From the NCBI GenBank assembly GCA_029077775.1, contig JAQNCU010000093.1:1-9175 (forward strand): a stretch of 9,175 bases of DNA, in the 5' to 3' direction. Shown here piece by piece: positions 5,806 through 9,175 of the stretch. Position numbers and translations under genes: made by a program. This DNA is from Acidocella sp. (GTDB lineage: Bacteria > Pseudomonadota > Alphaproteobacteria > Acetobacterales > Acetobacteraceae). The notes below the pieces were generated by a model. That model worked only from the letters and a program-made list of their open reading frames with translations. It searched no databases and was not told the origin of the DNA. How positions within the stretch are numbered: position 1 is the stretch's first letter; every line of letters begins with the position of its first letter.

Positions 5806-6689
5806 CACTCAGCCGCCCGGCGCTCACTCGGCCCGCTATCGGCCCACAGGAAGCTCGCCTTTGCCACCGCGCGCAAAAACGCCTCCAAGTCCCGTTGGGT
5901 GCTGGAAAACTGGGCATTGCGGGTAAAATTCCGCTCATTCATGTAAAGCGCGCGCGCCACTTCCATCTGCACCACATGCACGCCATCGCGCGGGCAACCG
6001 TAATGGCGCGTAATATACCCGCCCGCATAGGGGTCGTTCCGGCGCACATTCATCCCCAGGCTTATCAGGCTGGTTTGAAAAAAGTCGGTCATCGCCGGGG
6101 CGCAACTGGTGCCAAACCCGTCCCCCAGAACAACATCGGGGCGGGTGATACTCCGCCCCGGCATAGTGGGCATGGAATGACAATCAATCACCAGGCAGAC
6201 GCCGAACATCGCCCTTGTCTCGTCGATCAAGGCTGACAAGGCTGCGTGATAGGGGTTCCAGCACCTCTCAATACGGTGCTTTGCATCGGCAAAGCGCAAT
6301 TTGGCAGCATAAATCGGCTCACCGGTGCCGACGATCCGCGCAATGGTACCAAGTCCGGCATGTACACGCGGGCTCGCTGTGTTCACGTAATCGGGCAGTT
6401 CATCCTCGAACATTGTGGGGTCAAGCTCCCACGCCTCGCGGTTCACATCGCAGTAGGCCCGCGGGAAATTAGCAGCCAGCAGCGGCATGCCCACATCCGG
6501 GCCACTGGCGAATAATTCCTCAACAAAACTATCCTCACTACGCCGGATCGCAATGGCATCAAGCCGGGACAAAGCGAGAAAATCCTGTCGATAGCGCCGA
6601 CCAGAATGCGGCGAGGTCAACACCACCGGAACCCGATTTGCTGGCGGCAGCCGCAGCGTAAACATTAATGTGCCATCTTGCGGGTTCAT
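5805..6689 (-). CDS. N-formylglutamate amidohydrolase family protein
   Basis: A zinc-dependent amidohydrolase that in characterised members (HutG type) releases formate from N-formyl-L-glutamate at the end of histidine degradation. Many alphaproteobacterial homologues lie outside hut operons and have unproven substrates. The 294 residues fit the family: VVLTSPHSGRRY (22-33), RSEDSFVEELF (50-60), DVNREAWELDPTMF (81-94), VIDCHSMP (167-174), GGYITRHYGCPRDGVHVVQMEVARALYMNE (about 223-252). His and acidic residues in SPHSG, RSED, DCHSM and QMEVAR are the likely metal and substrate ligands. Two ATG starts are possible. The one used has a GAGGT directly against it, too close for ideal spacing. The alternative is Met9 at 6665, which has no clear ribosome site. 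It follows the flippase gene by 41 nt and is probably co-transcribed. No other hut genes are in view. It converges on the small RNA. Confidence 0.92.
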   Translation of the reverse strand: MNPQDGTLMFTLRLPPANRVPVVLTSPHSGRRYRQDFLALSRLDAIAIRRSEDSFVEELFASGPDVGMPLLAANFPRAYCDVNREAWELDPTMFEDELPDYVNTASPRVHAGLGTIARIVGTGEPIYAAKLRFADAKHRIERCWNPYHAALSALIDETRAMFGVCLVIDCHSMPTMPGRSITRPDVVLGDGFGTSCAPAMTDFFQTSLISLGMNVRRNDPYAGGYITRHYGCPRDGVHVVQMEVARALYMNERNFTRNAQFSSTQRDLEAFLRAVAKASFLWADSGPSERRAAE

Positions 6690-6730
6690 ACCTCATAGAA
6701 CCAGTTCACCCGCAGCCGGGCAAGGCATGA

Positions 6731-8179
6731 TCAGACCAGCGATGGGAAAAATGCGCGGCGTAGCCTGATTGTCATATCGAACATTCGGCGCGGTTGAATG
6801 GCCATCACCACCACGATAAACACACAAGCCGACACACCGCCTGACAATGCGAGCGCTGGCCATAACCCCAATGCCGGATAAGCCGCCATGGCGGCACAAG
6901 CCACAACCCGGCTGACCAGCAGGGCGGCCACGGGCAACAGCAACAGGCGCAGCACAGGCATCACAGGCCGCTCCAGCCCCAGCTTCACCGCAGCCAGAAA
7001 CAGCGCCACGCCGAACACGCCGCGCAGGGCGAGCGCCCAGGCGAGCGTGACCAGCCCATGCGGTGCCGCTATCCAGGCGACCAGCAGGATGCTGGCAACA
7101 TTTGCCCAGGCGAAATAGGAAACCAGCTTCGTACGGCCTGCGGCCGTCAGCATGGGGTTTATCACGCCGTATAATGCCGTGGCGGGTGCCAGCAGGGTCA
7201 AAATGGCAAACACGGGTGCCGCCTGCCCCCAGCTCGGCCCGAACATCAACAATATAATCGGCCGTGCCGCCGCACCGCACACGGCGCTGACGAAAAATAT
7301 CACCATCGAGAGCAGATCGAGCATTTGTCGCGTGGTCTCGTAACGCCGCGCGGGGTCGTGGCGGACCATCACGAACACTGGCAGAAACACCTTGCGCGCC
7401 GGCAGAAACGCAATCTCCTGCAGCACCTCTACCAGACGCTGCGCGATGCGGAATTGCCCCAGCCCGGCGACCGACATGCGCAGGCCGATCAGCATCACAT
7501 ACCCGGTCACCGACAAATAATCGACAAAAGCGGTCTGCATCAACGGCCATGAAAAGCGGAAACTGGCCCGTAAACTCGCCATGTCGGGCAGAGGCGGCGG
7601 CACCCAACGGGCAACCACCGCCGCCACCACGGCAAAAAACCCGATGCCGACCATGCGTTGGTACACCAAAGCTGCCACGCCGTGTCCGGCATAGGCAAAG
7701 GGCAACGCCACCAATCCGCCCGCCATGGTGCTGCCGAGCGAGATGAGCCCCAGCGCCTTAAATCGGAATTGCGTCGTCAACCGCGCCGCCGGAACGATGA
7801 GAAACGAGGTCAACACCACGTTCAACGCCATCACCCGCACCACCAGCCCCAATGCGGGCTGGGCATAGGCGGCGGCAATAAGGGGCGAGACCGCGAATAA
7901 AAACACCATGAACCCCAGCGATGCGAGGCCCTGCGACCAAAACGCCCCAGCCTCAACATGCCGGTCACCCGGGCTTGCCTGCACCTGCTCGCCAGCGCCG
8001 CTCACCGCGACCATGCGCGCGAGGTCGGAGATCGCGGAGGCAATGGCAACCAACCCAACCACCGGGGCTGGAATGGTCCGGAGCAACAGGCTTAATATCA
8101 CAAAACCAAAACCACGTTCGGCAAGCACCGTGGCAAAGCTCCACGCCGCCCCCCGCGCCGCGCCGCGCGCGAGGCTCAT
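6731..8179 (-). CDS. Polysaccharide flippase (Wzx-like, MOP superfamily)
   Basis: An integral inner-membrane protein expected to move undecaprenyl-linked oligosaccharides across the membrane for EPS, O-antigen or capsule assembly. The 482 residues contain about 12-14 hydrophobic segments, with a typical opening (RGAARGAAWSFATVLAERGFGFVILSLLLRTI) in which a glycine/alanine-rich first helix is followed by the L-x-R-T/L signature of this family. The central loop (FSWPLMQTAFVDYLSVTGYVMLIGLRMSVAGLGQFRIAQRLVEVL, about 210-255) and the later FGPSWGQAAPVFAILTLLAPATALYGVINPMLTAAGRT match the polysaccharide biosynthesis protein pattern. Cluster partners are not adjacent, so the transported glycan is unknown; it may serve the EPS genes beyond the tRNA. 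The start overlaps the stop of a possible upstream micro-ORF (ATGA). No good ribosome site lies directly before the ATG, which favours coupling. It is clearly more G+C-rich than the EPS genes to the left. Confidence 0.88.
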   Translation of the reverse strand: MSLARGAARGAAWSFATVLAERGFGFVILSLLLRTIPAPVVGLVAIASAISDLARMVAVSGAGEQVQASPGDRHVEAGAFWSQGLASLGFMVFLFAVSPLIAAAYAQPALGLVVRVMALNVVLTSFLIVPAARLTTQFRFKALGLISLGSTMAGGLVALPFAYAGHGVAALVYQRMVGIGFFAVVAAVVARWVPPPLPDMASLRASFRFSWPLMQTAFVDYLSVTGYVMLIGLRMSVAGLGQFRIAQRLVEVLQEIAFLPARKVFLPVFVMVRHDPARRYETTRQMLDLLSMVIFFVSAVCGAAARPIILLMFGPSWGQAAPVFAILTLLAPATALYGVINPMLTAAGRTKLVSYFAWANVASILLVAWIAAPHGLVTLAWALALRGVFGVALFLAAVKLGLERPVMPVLRLLLLPVAALLVSRVVACAAMAAYPALGLWPALALSGGVSACVFIVVVMAIQPRRMFDMTIRLRRAFFPSLV

Positions 8180-8256
8180 ACAGCCATCATCATGTTGCCG
8201 CCTTGCATGGCTGGCATCTGTACAGACGAACCGCCCATCCGCACAGCCTGAAACAT
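8176..8256 (-). CDS. Possible 26-residue methionine-rich micro-ORF coupled to the flippase
   Basis: The frame reads MFQAVRMGGSSVQMPAMQGG and then NMMMAV, with seven methionines in 26 residues. Its TGA overlaps the flippase ATG as ATGA, typical of translational coupling, and the flippase has no good ribosome site of its own. No clear ribosome site precedes the ATG at 8256; Met7 is an alternative start. I recognise no family. It could be a coupling leader, a small membrane or metal-related peptide, or chance. Confidence 0.3.
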   Translation of the reverse strand: MFQAVRMGGSSVQMPAMQGGNMMMAV

Positions 8257-8286
8257 AATGGCACCGAAACGCTTTGCACCATTATG
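8254..8286 (-). repeat. Inverted repeat CATAATGG/CCATTATG between the MFS gene and the flippase
   Basis: CATAATGG (8254-8261) is the exact complement of CCATTATG (8279-8286), with a 17-nt loop. On the minus strand one arm contains the MFS stop codon and the other contains the ATG of the micro-ORF. Only three T residues follow, so if it terminates transcription it is weak or partial. A role in mRNA stability or translation is equally possible. Confidence 0.4.
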
Positions 8287-9175
8287 CCACGCGCGACTGA
8301 CGACCTCGCGCCGCAAACGCGACATAGCCCAAGGCCAGCAGCGGCAAAGCGCCGCCCAGCACGCAGATCCCTGGCCAGCCGAATCGTCCTATCAGCGGGC
8401 TCGTCAACGCCGAACCCACAGCGCCGCCGGTAAAAAATATGGCCATATACATGCCATTCAGGCGGGAACGTATATCCGGTGCCAGCGTGTAGATGGCCCG
8501 CTGGCCAAACACGAGGTTTGATTGCACGCTGGCATCAAGCATGACACCTGCCAGCGCCAAAATCACCACGGAATGCAAAAGCCCGCCCGCCGACGCCACC
8601 AGGAACGACCCCACCACGCCGGATAATGCGAGCACGGTGCCCACCCGTGCAAACCCCCGATCCGCCAGCCGCCCGGCGATGGGTGCTGCCAAAGCGCCCC
8701 CCGCCCCGACCAGCGCGAACAGGGCAATGCCGCGTTGAGTTTCATGAAATTCCCGCGCCAGCACGAGCGGCGCGCCGGTCCAGAACAGTGAAAACCCTGC
8801 GAAGGCGGCGGCCTGATACGCGGCACGCCTGCGTAAAACCGGCTGGGTGACCGGCAGCGCAAGGGCTGATTTTAACAGCGCACCATAACCCTGGCGCACC
8901 ATCGGCTGGCGTTGCGGTAGGGTGAATCGCAGCAATATCAGCATTACCAGGGTCACCGCCGCCGAGGCGAAAAACACTGCGCGCCAGCCGAATGCATCCG
9001 CGATCAGGCTCGCCACGGGCCGGGCCAGCAAAATGCCGAACAGCAACCCGCTCATCACCATGCCCACCACCTGCCCCCGCCGCGCCTCCGGTGTCAGATG
9101 CGCGGCCAGCGGCACCAGCATCTGAACCGCCACCGAGGTCAGCCCGATCAGCGCCGCCGCCGCCAGCATCATGGG
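8282..9175 (-). CDS. MFS transporter, drug/sugar-efflux type (5' end outside window)
   Basis: A major facilitator superfamily proton-driven exporter of the inner membrane, similar to AraJ/YnfM-like predicted efflux permeases. The visible 297 residues run from about the third or fourth membrane helix to the C terminus. RGQVVGMVMSGLLFGILLARPVASLIADAFGWRAVFF covers the helix 4-5 region with its antiporter-like glycine pattern. A basic central loop follows at about 95-120. GAGGALAAPIAGRLADRGF is the repeated MFS motif between helices 8 and 9. The last helices end in FAARGRQSRVA. The frame stays open to the window edge (one codon before the first ATG), and usual members are about 390-410 residues, so roughly 100 residues lie beyond the window. 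The substrate is unknown. The flippase start is 102 bp downstream, so read-through into it is possible. Confidence 0.9.
   Translation of the reverse strand, partial: PMMLAAAALIGLTSVAVQMLVPLAAHLTPEARRGQVVGMVMSGLLFGILLARPVASLIADAFGWRAVFFASAAVTLVMLILLRFTLPQRQPMVRQGYGALLKSALALPVTQPVLRRRAAYQAAAFAGFSLFWTGAPLVLAREFHETQRGIALFALVGAGGALAAPIAGRLADRGFARVGTVLALSGVVGSFLVASAGGLLHSVVILALAGVMLDASVQSNLVFGQRAIYTLAPDIRSRLNGMYMAIFFTGGAVGSALTSPLIGRFGWPGICVLGGALPLLALGYVAFAARGRQSRVA

Noticed and set aside
5594..6236. Overlapping plus- and minus-strand frames around the small RNA and the amidohydrolase 3' end
   Set aside because: They are antisense or shifted-frame shadows of the amidohydrolase gene, which has clear family motifs.
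6693..7607. A 304-codon minus-strand open frame inside the flippase gene
   Set aside because: It is a shadow frame in G+C-rich coding DNA: arginine- and glycine-rich, no domain, and the other frame gives a complete flippase.
1..9175. CRISPR array, toxin-antitoxin pair, phage or defence genes
   Set aside because: No regularly spaced repeats and no matching protein motifs were seen on either strand.

Overview
The window looks like chromosomal DNA from an alphaproteobacterium, most likely an acetic acid bacterium (Acetobacteraceae). The reasons are a GumD/AceA-type exopolysaccharide initiating transferase, an alphaproteobacterial small RNA of the mmgR (alpha-r8) type, a T/A-rich intergenic palindrome cluster of a style I associate with this family, and a CCA-encoding tRNA-Ser. 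Genus assignment is inference; no search was possible.

Left part (1-4930) is visibly richer in A+T and holds an exopolysaccharide (EPS) cassette. On the minus strand lie a complete polyprenyl-phosphate hexose-1-phosphate transferase (339-1862) and, overlapping its stop by 11 nt, the N-terminal fragment of a WecG/TagA/CpsF glycosyltransferase (50-349) that is cut off: all three frames close within the first 52 bases. A 664-bp A+T-rich divergent control region (1863-2526), with a 9-bp inverted repeat, separates these from two plus-strand genes that look co-transcribed. They are a Wzy-like membrane polymerase (2527-3888) and a secreted GH5 endoglucanase-like hydrolase (3890-4930), both apparently starting at TTG. 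Together they can start a lipid-linked repeat unit, polymerise it, and trim or remodel a beta-glucan-containing product in the periplasm.

Middle part (4931-5804) begins with a tRNA-Ser(GCU) on the minus strand whose 3' end faces the EPS cassette, the usual geometry of an island inserted at a tRNA. Then follow about 670 bp without a protein gene. This stretch holds a cluster of A/T-rich palindromes (5280-5399) and, at about 5729-5805, a 77-nt small RNA with 5' hairpin, UUUCCUCCCU motif and intrinsic terminator, matching the mmgR/alpha-r8 architecture.

Right part (5805-9175) is visibly G+C-richer and entirely on the minus strand. In transcription order it has an MFS drug-efflux-type transporter (5' end outside the window), a possible 26-residue methionine-rich micro-ORF, a MOP-superfamily polysaccharide flippase, and an N-formylglutamate amidohydrolase-family protein. 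The end of this last gene meets the U-tract of the small RNA head-on. The flippase may serve the same envelope polysaccharide pathway, but base composition and the intervening tRNA suggest the two halves have different histories.
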